A stretch of 15,139 nt of DNA, taken from positions 1 to 15,139 of the forward strand of contig JAQTSL010000054.1 in NCBI GenBank assembly GCA_028711355.1, in the 5' to 3' direction. Shown here one piece after another: positions 6,835 to 14,412 of the stretch; position 1 is the first letter of the stretch, and every line of letters starts with the position of its first letter. Under the pieces are notes generated by a model that worked only from the letters and a program-made list of their open reading frames with translations, was not told the DNA's origin and did not search any database. Origin of the DNA: Rhodoferax sp. (lineage in GTDB: Bacteria > Pseudomonadota > Gammaproteobacteria > Burkholderiales > Burkholderiaceae_C). Both the position numbers and the translations under genes were made by a program.

Positions 6835-7203
6835 GCCCAAGCTCAGCATCTTGGCAACTTTTTCGACCAGCTCGCGCGTGGCAAAGGGTTTGGTCATGTA
6901 GGCGTCGGCCCCCAGCGCCATCCCTTTGGCCACGTCGGTGTCACGCCCCTTGGCAGTCAGCATCAATAGCTTGATACCTTGCAACTGCTCGTCAGAGCGC
7001 ACTTCCTGACAGACTTCAAAGCCGGTTTTCTTGGGCATCATCACGTCCAGCAGCACCAGCTCGGGGCGGTCGCGTCGGATCGTATCCAACGCCTCCTGAC
7101 CATCGCGCGCAATCAATACCGCGTAGCCCTCGCGTTTGAGCAGATATTCGAGCGAGATGACGATGTTGGGCTCGTCATCCGCCACCAGAATGGTTGGACT
7201 CAT
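6832..7203 (-). CDS. Single-domain (receiver-only) response regulator
   Basis: A 123-aa CheY-like receiver with no output domain. The phosphorylation machinery is complete: acidic pair Asp9/Asp10, phospho-acceptor Asp53 in LLDVMMP, Thr83 in MLTAKG and Lys105 in MTKPF. The start overlaps the 3' end of the kinase gene by 29 bases, with GGAGAC six bases before the ATG, so the two are co-translated and this is the likely cognate partner. CrbS/CbrA-type kinases usually pair with a regulator carrying an HTH or an NtrC-type output. Here the phosphorylated receiver must act by protein contact, possibly with the downstream pseudokinase-exonuclease; that link is inference. Confidence 0.93.
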   Translation of the reverse strand: MSPTILVADDEPNIVISLEYLLKREGYAVLIARDGQEALDTIRRDRPELVLLDVMMPKKTGFEVCQEVRSDEQLQGIKLLMLTAKGRDTDVAKGMALGADAYMTKPFATRELVEKVAKMLSLG

Positions 7204-9961
7204 GTTTGTCTCCGTACTCTATTTTTTCTTCAATATCCGTGACCGGTCGGTGCGGCAGAAAGAACGAAAACCGCGCCCCGTTGGGCGGCTCCGACTCTAA
7301 CCACAACCGTCCGCCAAAGTGCGCCACAATTTGTCGGCTGATCGGCAGCCCGAGCCCGGTTCCCTGCGGTCGATTCGAGCCGTCTCCTCCTTGGCGGAAC
7401 CGCTCGAAAATCAGGGCCTGCTGCGCTGGCGTCACGCCGGGGCCGTTGTCTTGCACCGCCACCGTCACCCCCGTATCGTCACTGACCAGGCTTACACCAA
7501 CCCGACCGCCAGGAACCGGCACAAATTTGGCCGCGTTGGACAACAAGTTCAGCAGCACCTGCATCAGCCGGTCCGGGTCGGCCTGCAAGGTTGACGCCTG
7601 TGGCGGCAGCTTGAGGTCCACCACCGTCAGGTGTTCGCGAAACAGTTCGGCCGTGGTGGCCACAGCCTGATGCACCAGCGCCACCATATCGACCGGCTCG
7701 GTCATCCACTGGGCATGGCCCGATTCGATCTTGGCCATGTCCAGCACCTGGTTGACCAGGCGCGACAAGCGCTCGGTCTCTGAGACGATGATGTCGATGA
7801 ACTGGCAGCGTTGCGCCAGATTGATCTTGGGGTCGTCACGCAGCAGCTCGGCCAGCGCGCGGATGCTGGTGAGCGGCGTGCGCAGCTCGTGCGTCACCGA
7901 CGACATGAAATCGTCTTTTAGCCGGTCCAGGCTTTTCAGTTGCTCGTTGGCCGAGCGCAGCTCGGCGGTGGCCTTTTCAAGTGAAGCAGACTTCTCCTCC
8001 AGCTCCAGCGAGTGCGCGCGCAATTGTGAGGTTTCGTCCAGAATGCGCAGCACATCGTCGGGTGTCAGCGTTTCTTCTTCCACCGTGGAAGCCACCAGTA
8101 CCCGGGCCGACGCGCTGCCCACCGCGCCGGCCAACTGCGTTTCGACAAACTGGACCAGACGCGCATCCGCGGCAATCGCCTGAACGGTCCGCACGCCAGT
8201 TTGCCGGGCATACATCAAAAACAGCGCCTGCGCTTTATCCACGCCCATAAAGCGCTCGCATAAACGCAGCAAATCGGGCAGCCGCGCACTGCCGCGCCAA
8301 AACACCGGGCTGCTCTTGCTGGTGCGCTCAAAGACATCGACAAACAGCAGCGCCTGGCTCGCCTCCAGGCCCGACGGCGCGCGCCACAACGACAGGCCCA
8401 GATACAGGCCGCAGTTGACCAGCAGGCTCCAGAACAACGAATGCGTCAGGTTATCCAGGCCCTGCATACCCAGCAAGTGCTCCGGCCGCAACCATTGCAG
8501 ACCCAATAAGCCGTGCGTCAGAAACGCCGCGTCAAGCCAGCCAGATTTGGCCAGCGACGGCAACATCAGGGTGTAGGCCCACAGCAAAAAACCGGCCAGC
8601 AAACCGGCCAGTGCGCCGCGCCGGGTGCCGCCCCTCCAGTACAGTCCGCCCAGCACCGCCGGGGCAAACTGCGCCACCGCAGCAAAGCTGATCAGGCCAA
8701 TGCTGACCAGTGCGTAGGCTTCGCCGGCCAGGTGATAGTAGGCGTAGCCCAGCACCAGCACCACCAGGATGGCCAGCCGTCTGATCCACAGCAGCACTTG
8801 CGTCAGGTCAACGCCAGACTCATGTCTGAAATGCCGGGTGCGCAGCAGCAGCGGCATCACCAGTTCGTTGCAGACCATGGTTGAGACGGCAATGGTCTCC
8901 ACAATCACCATGCCGGTGGCGGCCGACAGGCCACCGATAAAAGCAAACAGCGCCAGCGCACGCTGACCCGCCGCCAGCGGTAGCGACAGCACAAAATTGT
9001 CGGCGTTGACTTGTGCGCCGTTGAAGTAAAGCAAGCCGCCGACCGCAATCGGCAACACAAACAGATTGATCGCCAGCAGGTACAGCGGAAATACCCAGAC
9101 CGCGCGGCGCAGATGGTCCTCAGACACGTTCTCTACCACCATCACCTGAAACTGCCTTGGCAAAAAAATCACCGACAACATCGACAGCAGCGTCAAGGCA
9201 AACCACTGGGTCCAGGCAAAGCCGCCACTCTGCTCCAGCCGTGACAACGCAGCCAGCTCTGGCACCGCGTGGGCGCGGGCAAACAGGTCGGCAAAGCCGT
9301 CAAACAGGCCATACACCACAAACAGACCGACTGCCATAAACGCCACCAGCTTGACCACTGATTCAAACGCAATGGCCGCCACCAGCCCCTCGTGCCGTTC
9401 GGCCGAATCCAGGTGGCGCGCGCCAAACACCATGGTAAAGCCAGCCAGCGCCAGCGCCATGTAAAAGGTGCTGTCGTGGCTCCAGTGCGCCGGTTGCAGC
9501 GGTGCTGCCGCGGGCAGCACGGTCAGCAGCGCAAAGCCGGCCGACACCGCCTTGAGTTGCAACGCGATATAAGGCACGATGCCGACCACGGCAATCAACG
9601 TGACCAGCCCGGCCAGCAGCGGGCTTTTGCCGTAGCGGCTGCCAATAAAGTCGGCAATCGAGGTGATGCGGTAGGTCTTGGCAATGCGGATCATCTTGCG
9701 CAACACCACCCAGCCCAGCGTCATGGCCAGCGTCGGACCCAGGTAAATCGGCAAGAACCAGATGCCGCCCGTGGCGGCGCGTCCGACGCTGCCAAAGTAA
9801 GTCCAGGCGGTGCAATAGACTGCCAATGAAAACGCATAAGTCCAGGGGTTGGCGATGATCGAGCGGCCCTGCTGTGCGCGCCAGTCACCAACATACGCGA
9901 CCGCAAACAGCAGCAGCAAATAAGCAAAAGAAGAGCCAACAACTAACCAGGGTGACAGCAT
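7175..9961 (-). CDS. SLC5(SSS)-STAC-histidine kinase, CbrA/CrbS type
   Basis: A 928-aa sensor kinase whose sensor is a whole sodium:solute-symporter-like domain (about residues 1-530, around 13 TM helices; early hallmarks WTYFGSVGRAATGG and ADFIGSRYGKSP). A STAC domain follows (about 550-632, from FWRGSARLPDLL), then a coiled coil (640-685, ELEEKSASLEKATAEL), HisKA with His691 in THELRTPL, and an HATPase with N-box NLLSNAAKF (Asn809), DNGPG (about 838) and GTGLGLPISRQ. Relatives control acetate or other carbon-source use (CrbS) or carbon-nitrogen balance and histidine use (CbrA). It lies three bases after the 70-aa membrane protein and faces an acetate-type symporter operon, so monocarboxylate sensing is the best guess. 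All kinase motifs are intact. Confidence 0.93.
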   Translation of the reverse strand: MLSPWLVVGSSFAYLLLLFAVAYVGDWRAQQGRSIIANPWTYAFSLAVYCTAWTYFGSVGRAATGGIWFLPIYLGPTLAMTLGWVVLRKMIRIAKTYRITSIADFIGSRYGKSPLLAGLVTLIAVVGIVPYIALQLKAVSAGFALLTVLPAAAPLQPAHWSHDSTFYMALALAGFTMVFGARHLDSAERHEGLVAAIAFESVVKLVAFMAVGLFVVYGLFDGFADLFARAHAVPELAALSRLEQSGGFAWTQWFALTLLSMLSVIFLPRQFQVMVVENVSEDHLRRAVWVFPLYLLAINLFVLPIAVGGLLYFNGAQVNADNFVLSLPLAAGQRALALFAFIGGLSAATGMVIVETIAVSTMVCNELVMPLLLRTRHFRHESGVDLTQVLLWIRRLAILVVLVLGYAYYHLAGEAYALVSIGLISFAAVAQFAPAVLGGLYWRGGTRRGALAGLLAGFLLWAYTLMLPSLAKSGWLDAAFLTHGLLGLQWLRPEHLLGMQGLDNLTHSLFWSLLVNCGLYLGLSLWRAPSGLEASQALLFVDVFERTSKSSPVFWRGSARLPDLLRLCERFMGVDKAQALFLMYARQTGVRTVQAIAADARLVQFVETQLAGAVGSASARVLVASTVEEETLTPDDVLRILDETSQLRAHSLELEEKSASLEKATAELRSANEQLKSLDRLKDDFMSSVTHELRTPLTSIRALAELLRDDPKINLAQRCQFIDIIVSETERLSRLVNQVLDMAKIESGHAQWMTEPVDMVALVHQAVATTAELFREHLTVVDLKLPPQASTLQADPDRLMQVLLNLLSNAAKFVPVPGGRVGVSLVSDDTGVTVAVQDNGPGVTPAQQALIFERFRQGGDGSNRPQGTGLGLPISRQIVAHFGGRLWLESEPPNGARFSFFLPHRPVTDIEEKIEYGDKHESNHSGGG

Positions 9962-9964
9962 TTT

Positions 9965-10177
9965 TTAGTCGCCCGCAGCAGCGTCACCGCAGCGCTCGAC
10001 CAGCCAGGCGGTGGCCACGATCAGCACCATCCACAACAGGAAAATGGCCGCCGGAAAAGCCGGCAAACCAAACCACGACGCATCGACATCCAGCAGTCCG
10101 AGCAACGGAAAATTAATCAGCGCCCAGCCCAGCACAAACAAGGCGATCAGGCGTTGCACACCCATCTCATTCTTCAA
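9965..10177 (-). CDS. Small two-TM membrane protein, DUF3311-like
   Basis: A 70-aa protein with two hydrophobic helices (about 9-27 and 38-60) separated by the short LLDVDASWFGLP loop and ending in ERCGDAAAGD. The pattern of a proline- and glycine-bearing first helix, a WFGLP-type turn and a Trp-rich second helix resembles DUF3311-type small proteins that accompany SSS transporters. I did not recognise an exact family. The start is TTG at 10177, decided by GAGGAG at 10184-10189 with ideal spacing; the ATG four codons later is too far from it. It precedes the kinase gene by three bases, which suggests a small subunit for the kinase's transporter domain, as DUF4212 is for the symporter. Confidence 0.75.
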   Translation of the reverse strand: MKNEMGVQRLIALFVLGWALINFPLLGLLDVDASWFGLPAFPAAIFLLWMVLIVATAWLVERCGDAAAGD

Positions 10178-10212
10178 GGCGATCTCCTCAAGGTTGCCGC
10201 ATCATTGTCCAT
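10174..10212 (-). CDS. Possible 12-codon leader ORF
   Basis: ATG at 10212 opens a short frame (MDNDAATLRRSP) preceded by AGGAG about ten bases upstream. Its TGA overlaps the TTG start of the next gene as TTGA, the usual geometry for translational coupling. So short an ORF can occur by chance, and its end also covers the GAGGAG site of the next gene. Confidence 0.25.
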   Translation of the reverse strand: MDNDAATLRRSP

Positions 10213-10418
10213 CAAACGGGTGCTCCTGCCGGTTGTTGATGCAAGGGTTTCCCCCAGTTAAATAGCGACTTTTTTGAAACCAACTGACAGCTCAATGTAA
10301 GAATAAAAATTGAGACTGAAAGCGTGGATCAAACTCGCGTTGCTAGGGCTTTCAGCGCAGAAGCTTTTGGCAATTCCAGCTTGTTCACACGACTTTACCG
10401 ACAAACGAAGGAGACTCT
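10178..10418. promoter_or_regulatory. Divergent control region between the kinase cluster and the symporter operon
   Basis: This 241-bp region separates two outward-reading operons. On the plus strand, TTGAAA (10274-10279) and TAAGAA (10298-10303), 18 bases apart, form a plausible sigma-70 promoter. A perfect dyad CTCAAT-N12-ATTGAG (10291-10314) covers its -10 element and may be an operator. Just downstream, CTGAAAGC (10316-10323) and GCTTTCAG (10348-10355) could form a long-loop hairpin in the leader RNA. AAGGAG at 10408-10413 serves the DUF4212 gene. I find no convincing minus-strand promoter. Confidence 0.45.
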
Positions 10419-10685
10419 ATGTCAATTCATGCTACCCCGGAGTTAGAAGCCTACTGGAAGGAGAATCTGGGCATCATCCTGATCCACCTGGCCATCTGGT
10501 TTTTTGTGTCATTTTTCTGCGGCATCCTGATCGCCAACCCGCTTGATGCTTACCGCATTGGAGGTTTTCCGCTGGGCTTCTGGTTTGCCAACCAGGGCTC
10601 GATGGTGATCTTTGTGGTGTTGATCTGGACCTATGTCTGGCGCCTGAACGTGCTCGACATGAAGTACGGTGTCCATGAAGGTTGA
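10419..10685 (+). CDS. DUF4212 small subunit of sodium:solute symporter
   Basis: An 88-aa protein with two TM helices (about 17-39 and 48-75). It belongs to the small-subunit family always found before a large symporter of the VC_2705 type (DUF4212, TIGR03647); the segment ENLGIILIHLAIWF and the FPLGFWFANQGS loop are its hallmarks. It is analogous to, but distinct from, YjcH (DUF485) before ActP of E. coli. Its role is thought to be assembly or function of the symporter in the inner membrane. AAGGAG lies six bases before the ATG. The gene is 57 bases upstream of the large subunit and is surely co-transcribed with it. Confidence 0.92.
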   Translation: MSIHATPELEAYWKENLGIILIHLAIWFFVSFFCGILIANPLDAYRIGGFPLGFWFANQGSMVIFVVLIWTYVWRLNVLDMKYGVHEG

Positions 10686-10742
10686 TGTCACCTGCCGCTC
10701 CTACCTACACATTCAAAATCCAACTCTTAAGGTGAATCAAAC

Positions 10743-12485
10743 ATGAGTATTCTTGTCTGGACATGGATCATTACAGGGGCCAGCTTTGCCCTGTATATCT
10801 ACATTGCCTACTGGGCCCGCGCCAAAACCACCGGTGACTTTTATGTCGCTGAAAAATCCATTCCTGCTTTCATGAACGGCATGGCCACCGGGGCCGACTG
10901 GATGTCAGCGGCCTCATTTATTTCGATGGCCGGCCTGATCTCGTTCCTGGGGCGAGACGGCTCCTACTACCTGATGGGCTGGACCGGCGGCTACGTGCTG
11001 CTGGCCATGCTGTTTGGGCCGTACTTGCGCAAATACGGCAAGTTCACCATTCCGCAGTTCATTGGCGACCGCTACTATTCCAATTTTGCGCGGACCATTG
11101 CCTTGATCTGTGCCATTTTTGTGTCATTTACCTACGTGGCCGGCCAGATGCGCGGTGTCGGGGTGGTGTTCTCACGCTTTATGGACGTGGGCATCAACAC
11201 CGGCGTGATCATTGGTATGGCGCTGGTGTTTTTCTATGCCACCTTGGGTGGCATGAAGGGCATTACCTTCACGCAGGTGGCGCAATACGTGGTCTTGATC
11301 ACGGCCTACATGGTGCCGGCGATCTTTATTTCTTTGCAATTCACCGGCACCGTGATTCCGCAACTCGGTTATGGCTCACCCATCACCGCCGAAGGTGCGG
11401 TGCTACTGGGAGACCCTTCGACGCAAGGCAAATATTTGCTTGATGTGCTGGACGGCTTGAACAAAGACCTGGGGTTGGCGGCTTACACCAGCGGCCAGCG
11501 CCCGATGATTGACGTGTTCTTCATCACCATGTCGCTGATGATCGGTACCGCCGGTTTGCCACACATCCTGATCCGTTTCTTCACCGTTCCCAAAATTCGT
11601 GACGCACGCGCTTCGGCTGGCTGGGCACTGATCTTTATCGCCATCTTGTACACCACCGCACCGGCGGTAGCGGTGTTTGCCCGTACCAACTTTGTCAAGT
11701 CGATCAACAACGTCAAGTACGAAGCGGCGCCGTCCTGGTTCAAGAACTGGGAAAAAACCAAGCTGGTCGGCTGGAAAGACAAGAATGGCGACGGCATCAT
11801 GCAAATCCGCAAGGGCAAGTGGGATGACCCCAAGAGCGAAAACGAGGTCAAGATCGACCAGGACATCATGGTGCTGGCCAACCCTGAAATTGCCAAGCTG
11901 CCCAACTGGACCGTCGGTCTGGTCGGTGCCGGTGGTCTGGCAGCGGCTTTGTCCACGGCGGCCGGCTTGTTGCTGGTGATCTCGGCGGCGGTCTCGCACG
12001 ACCTGATGAAAGCCATGATCAAGCCCGACATGTCGGAAAAAGAAGAGCTCTGGTGGGCCCGTGGCGGCGCTGGGGTGGCGGTGATCATCGCCGGCCTGTT
12101 TGGCATTTACCCGCCCGGCTTTGTGGCGCAGGTGGTGGCATTTGCCTTTGGGCTGGCGGCAGCGTCGTTCTTCCCGGCCATTTTGATGGGCATCTTCAGC
12201 AAAAAGGTCAACAAAGAGGGTGCGGTCAGCGGTATGCTGGCTGGCATTATCTTTACCGCCTTTTACATCTGGTGGTACAAGTGGGGCGACCCGGCCTCCA
12301 ACAACCCGGCCGGCTGGTGGATGGGCATTTCGCCAGAAGGTATCGGTACCGTCGGTGCGGCGCTGAACTTCGTTGTGGCGTACGCCGTCAGCAGTTTCAC
12401 CAAGGCACCGCCGGAGCACATTCAGGACCTGGTTGGCAGCCTGCGTTATCCGGGTAAACTGGTGACCGAACCGACACAACATTGA
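10743..12485 (+). CDS. Large sodium:solute symporter, acetate/monocarboxylate type (VC_2705 subfamily)
   Basis: A 580-aa inner-membrane SSS-family transporter, expected to import acetate or another short monocarboxylate with Na+. Family marks include MNGMATGADWMSAASFISMAG, IPQFIGDRYYSNFART, GLPHILIRFFTVP and GLAAALSTAAGLLLVIS. A large polar loop (about residues 322-385) between membrane segments carries a DKNGDG calcium-loop-like motif starting at Asp346. This loop is longer than in ActP of E. coli and fits the VC_2705 (TIGR03648) branch. AAGGTGA at 10729-10735 is the ribosome site. The substrate cannot be fixed from sequence; pyruvate, propionate or lactate remain possible. The gene ends 25 bases before a strong terminator. 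Confidence 0.92.
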   Translation: MSILVWTWIITGASFALYIYIAYWARAKTTGDFYVAEKSIPAFMNGMATGADWMSAASFISMAGLISFLGRDGSYYLMGWTGGYVLLAMLFGPYLRKYGKFTIPQFIGDRYYSNFARTIALICAIFVSFTYVAGQMRGVGVVFSRFMDVGINTGVIIGMALVFFYATLGGMKGITFTQVAQYVVLITAYMVPAIFISLQFTGTVIPQLGYGSPITAEGAVLLGDPSTQGKYLLDVLDGLNKDLGLAAYTSGQRPMIDVFFITMSLMIGTAGLPHILIRFFTVPKIRDARASAGWALIFIAILYTTAPAVAVFARTNFVKSINNVKYEAAPSWFKNWEKTKLVGWKDKNGDGIMQIRKGKWDDPKSENEVKIDQDIMVLANPEIAKLPNWTVGLVGAGGLAAALSTAAGLLLVISAAVSHDLMKAMIKPDMSEKEELWWARGGAGVAVIIAGLFGIYPPGFVAQVVAFAFGLAAASFFPAILMGIFSKKVNKEGAVSGMLAGIIFTAFYIWWYKWGDPASNNPAGWWMGISPEGIGTVGAALNFVVAYAVSSFTKAPPEHIQDLVGSLRYPGKLVTEPTQH

Positions 12486-12510
12486 TCTGCTAGAGCAATC
12501 TAAGCAAAGT

Positions 12511-12541
12511 AACGGCTGTCGGTAACGACAGCCGTTTTTTT
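12511..12541 (+). terminator. Strong rho-independent terminator after the symporter
   Basis: A perfect 11-bp stem AACGGCTGTCG (12511-12521) and CGACAGCCGTT (12526-12536) closes on a GTAA tetraloop and runs into seven consecutive T residues (12535-12541). It ends the DUF4212-symporter operon. Confidence 0.95.
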
Positions 12542-12566
12542 ATTCTTTCTTTACCTTTTTTTGGCC

Positions 12567-12998
12567 ATGATTAAACGACTCAACCAATACATCATTGCAA
12601 AAATCTGGGGCATTCGGCTGCGTCCGGTAGCGGCGACGATTTTGGGCGCCTGTGCCGGTTTGAGTTTGACCGCGATGGTGCTGCCGACGGCGATTTCAAG
12701 CATGGGCGTGACCGACGATTTCTCGGCCCGCTTTGACCTGGCCGGCTTGGCCGTCTATTCCGTTTTGTGGTGGGCGCTGGGTGGCTGGTCGGCGCAAAAA
12801 GCCAGTCGCCCGTGGGCAGGGGGATTGGTACTGGGCGTGGTCGGCCTGACCAGTGGCGCCTTTTTTACCTGGCTGACCTATGGGCCAAATTTGCTGGTGC
12901 TGGCAGCCAGCGCCACCGCCGGCCTGGCCTACGGCATTGTCGGCGGTGTGCTGATTGCCACCGCGCTGGCCGAAGTCAAGGAAGACCCGCCAGCGTAA
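12567..12998 (+). CDS. Four-TM hypothetical membrane protein
   Basis: A 143-aa protein that I do not recognise. After a basic N-terminus (MIKRLNQYIIAKIWGIRLRP) come four hydrophobic segments, at about 22-45, 58-74, 83-102 and 106-131, rich in Gly and Ala (GLVLGVVGLTSGAFF, GLAYGIVGGVL), and a short acidic tail. The frame also allows a TTG at 12561, two codons earlier; ATG 12567 is preferred. No ribosome site is visible and the start lies only 25 bases after the terminator T-run, so it depends on readthrough or a very short leader. Codon use matches its neighbours, supporting a real gene. Confidence 0.7.
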   Translation: MIKRLNQYIIAKIWGIRLRPVAATILGACAGLSLTAMVLPTAISSMGVTDDFSARFDLAGLAVYSVLWWALGGWSAQKASRPWAGGLVLGVVGLTSGAFFTWLTYGPNLLVLAASATAGLAYGIVGGVLIATALAEVKEDPPA

Positions 12999-14172
12999 GC
13001 CGGGTGCTGATCGTGGTTGCTTTGAGTGCGCTCTGCTCGAAAATGCGATTCGAACGGCGCTGGCACGGGCCCGTGGCGTGGTGCTCAGTGGCCCGCGCCA
13101 GTCTGGCAAAACCACGTTGGCGCAGATATTTTTGAGCCGTCAGTCAGCCAATTATTTTGATCTTGAATACCCGCCGCATGCGCAAAGGCTGGCCCAGGCG
13201 GCGCTCACCCTGGAGCACTTGCAGGGTCTGGTTGTGATCGACGAAGTGCAACTCAAACCTGATCTTTTTGCCCTGCTGCGGGTGCTGATGGATCGCTCCG
13301 ATCAGGTCGGCCAGTTTTTATTGCTGTGCAGTGCCTCGCCGGCGTTGTTGCGGCAGGCCGGCGAGTCGCTGCTGGGGCGGGTTGAAACGGTGCAGGTCAA
13401 TGGTTTTGACATACAGGAAATTGGCGCTGAACTGGCCCACTATAGCGATCAGGCAACGCTCAACTTATGGCTGCGCGGTGGCTTTGCGCGCTCGTATCTG
13501 GCGCGCTGCGATGAGGACAGCATGGTCTGGCGCCAGCAAGCCATTGCCAGCCATGTCCGAGTGGACTTGCCGCAGTTTGGCGTCAACATCGCTGCACCGG
13601 CGATGTTGCGGTTTTGGACCATGCTGGCGCACTACCACGGCCAAATCTGGTCGGCCGCACCGTCGGCGCAATCGATGGGCGTGGCCGAGTCCACCATTCG
13701 CCGTTACCTCGACACCCTGACGCAAACCCTGATGATTCGCCAGTTGCAACCGTGGCATGAAGACCTGGCCAAGCGTCAAGTCAAGGCGCCCAAAATCTAC
13801 TTCAGGGACAGCGGTTTTTTACACGCTCTGATGGGTGTCGAAAGCCTGTCAGCCTTGTTGACGCACCCGCAGTGCGGCGCCAGTTGGGAGGGTTTTGCGC
13901 TGGAGCAGGTGCTGCGTCTGGCGCAACCCGATCAAGCCTATTTTTGGGCAACGCACCAGGGTGCCGAGCTCGACTTGTTGTTGCTCAAGGGCCGTCAGCG
14001 CGTGGGCGTTGAGTTCAAACGCGCTGACGCACCCAGCGTGACGCGCAGTATGCGCATTGCCGCCGACAACCTTAAGCTCGACGCGCTGTATGTGGTTTAT
14101 CCGGGGCTGCACCGGTACGCACTGATGCCGGGTGTTGAGGCGGTTCCGCTGTGGGCGCTGATGCCGCACTGA
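12955..14172 (+). CDS. AAA-type ATPase with DUF4143 C-terminal domain
   Basis: A protein of up to 405 aa. The N-terminal ATPase has Walker A GPRQSGKTT (about 46-54) and Walker B VVIDEVQLKPDLF (about 93-105), with the sensor-like FLLLCSASPALL. The central and C-terminal parts match DUF4143 ATPases: ESLLGRVETVQV, a winged-helix-like AQSMGVAESTIRRYLDTL, YFRDSGFLHALMG, SWEGFALEQVL, and the nuclease-like ELDLLLLKGRQRVGVEFKR. Function is unknown in general, and such genes are often mobile or accessory. The start is unclear: the only usual codon is TTG 12955 inside the previous gene, whereas family length suggests about codon 27 (a CTG at 13033). An AAA+ domain clearly intact at the motif level argues against decay. 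Confidence 0.85.
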   Translation: MPPRWPKSRKTRQRKPGADRGCFECALLENAIRTALARARGVVLSGPRQSGKTTLAQIFLSRQSANYFDLEYPPHAQRLAQAALTLEHLQGLVVIDEVQLKPDLFALLRVLMDRSDQVGQFLLLCSASPALLRQAGESLLGRVETVQVNGFDIQEIGAELAHYSDQATLNLWLRGGFARSYLARCDEDSMVWRQQAIASHVRVDLPQFGVNIAAPAMLRFWTMLAHYHGQIWSAAPSAQSMGVAESTIRRYLDTLTQTLMIRQLQPWHEDLAKRQVKAPKIYFRDSGFLHALMGVESLSALLTHPQCGASWEGFALEQVLRLAQPDQAYFWATHQGAELDLLLLKGRQRVGVEFKRADAPSVTRSMRIAADNLKLDALYVVYPGLHRYALMPGVEAVPLWALMPH

Positions 14173-14293
14173 TCGATGTGAAAGGAGAGGTTGCAAAAAC
14201 AGCCTGTTCCATGGCGTGCGATCATTCTTTTGCACTTTCGAACTGGCACTGCGGATGTGTAAACTGTACCGGACGCTCATGGCGTGGTCTGGC
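14173..14293. other. Non-coding spacer after the DUF4143 gene
   Basis: About 120 bases with no supported gene. AAAGGAGAGG near 14180 looks like a ribosome site but leads only to a 23-codon TTG frame and to a Cys-rich frame from the ATG near 14211 that runs through the repeat. I regard both as chance. Confidence 0.4.
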
Positions 14294-14412
14294 AGCCACC
14301 CCAAAGCATGAAAGATGGTTGTCACAAGCGGGCCCCGAGCCGCTGTTCCAGTGCGTCCAAATTCATGGATACCGGGTCGTGGCCCGGTATGACAGCCTGT
14401 TCTTTCACGTTA
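14294..14412. repeat. Interspersed repeat, copy 2 (119 bp)
   Basis: Same family and orientation as the copy at 6718-6834. Shared parts are AGCCACCCC and AAGCATGAAAGA on the left, and about 65 bases with one mismatch on the right. The hairpin is ATACCGGG (14369-14376), loop, CCCGGTAT (14383-14390). As in copy 1, the shared sequence ends exactly at the TTA that is the TAA stop of the adjacent minus-strand gene. It could terminate or stabilise that transcript. Confidence 0.85.

Noticed and set aside
10366..10385. A possible sigma-54 promoter before DUF4212 (TGGCA then GCTTG)
   Set aside because: The GG to GC spacing is 8 bases instead of the required 10.
11403..12482. A 359-codon minus-strand open frame opposite the symporter
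   Set aside because: It is a compositional shadow of the symporter, which has strong family motifs.
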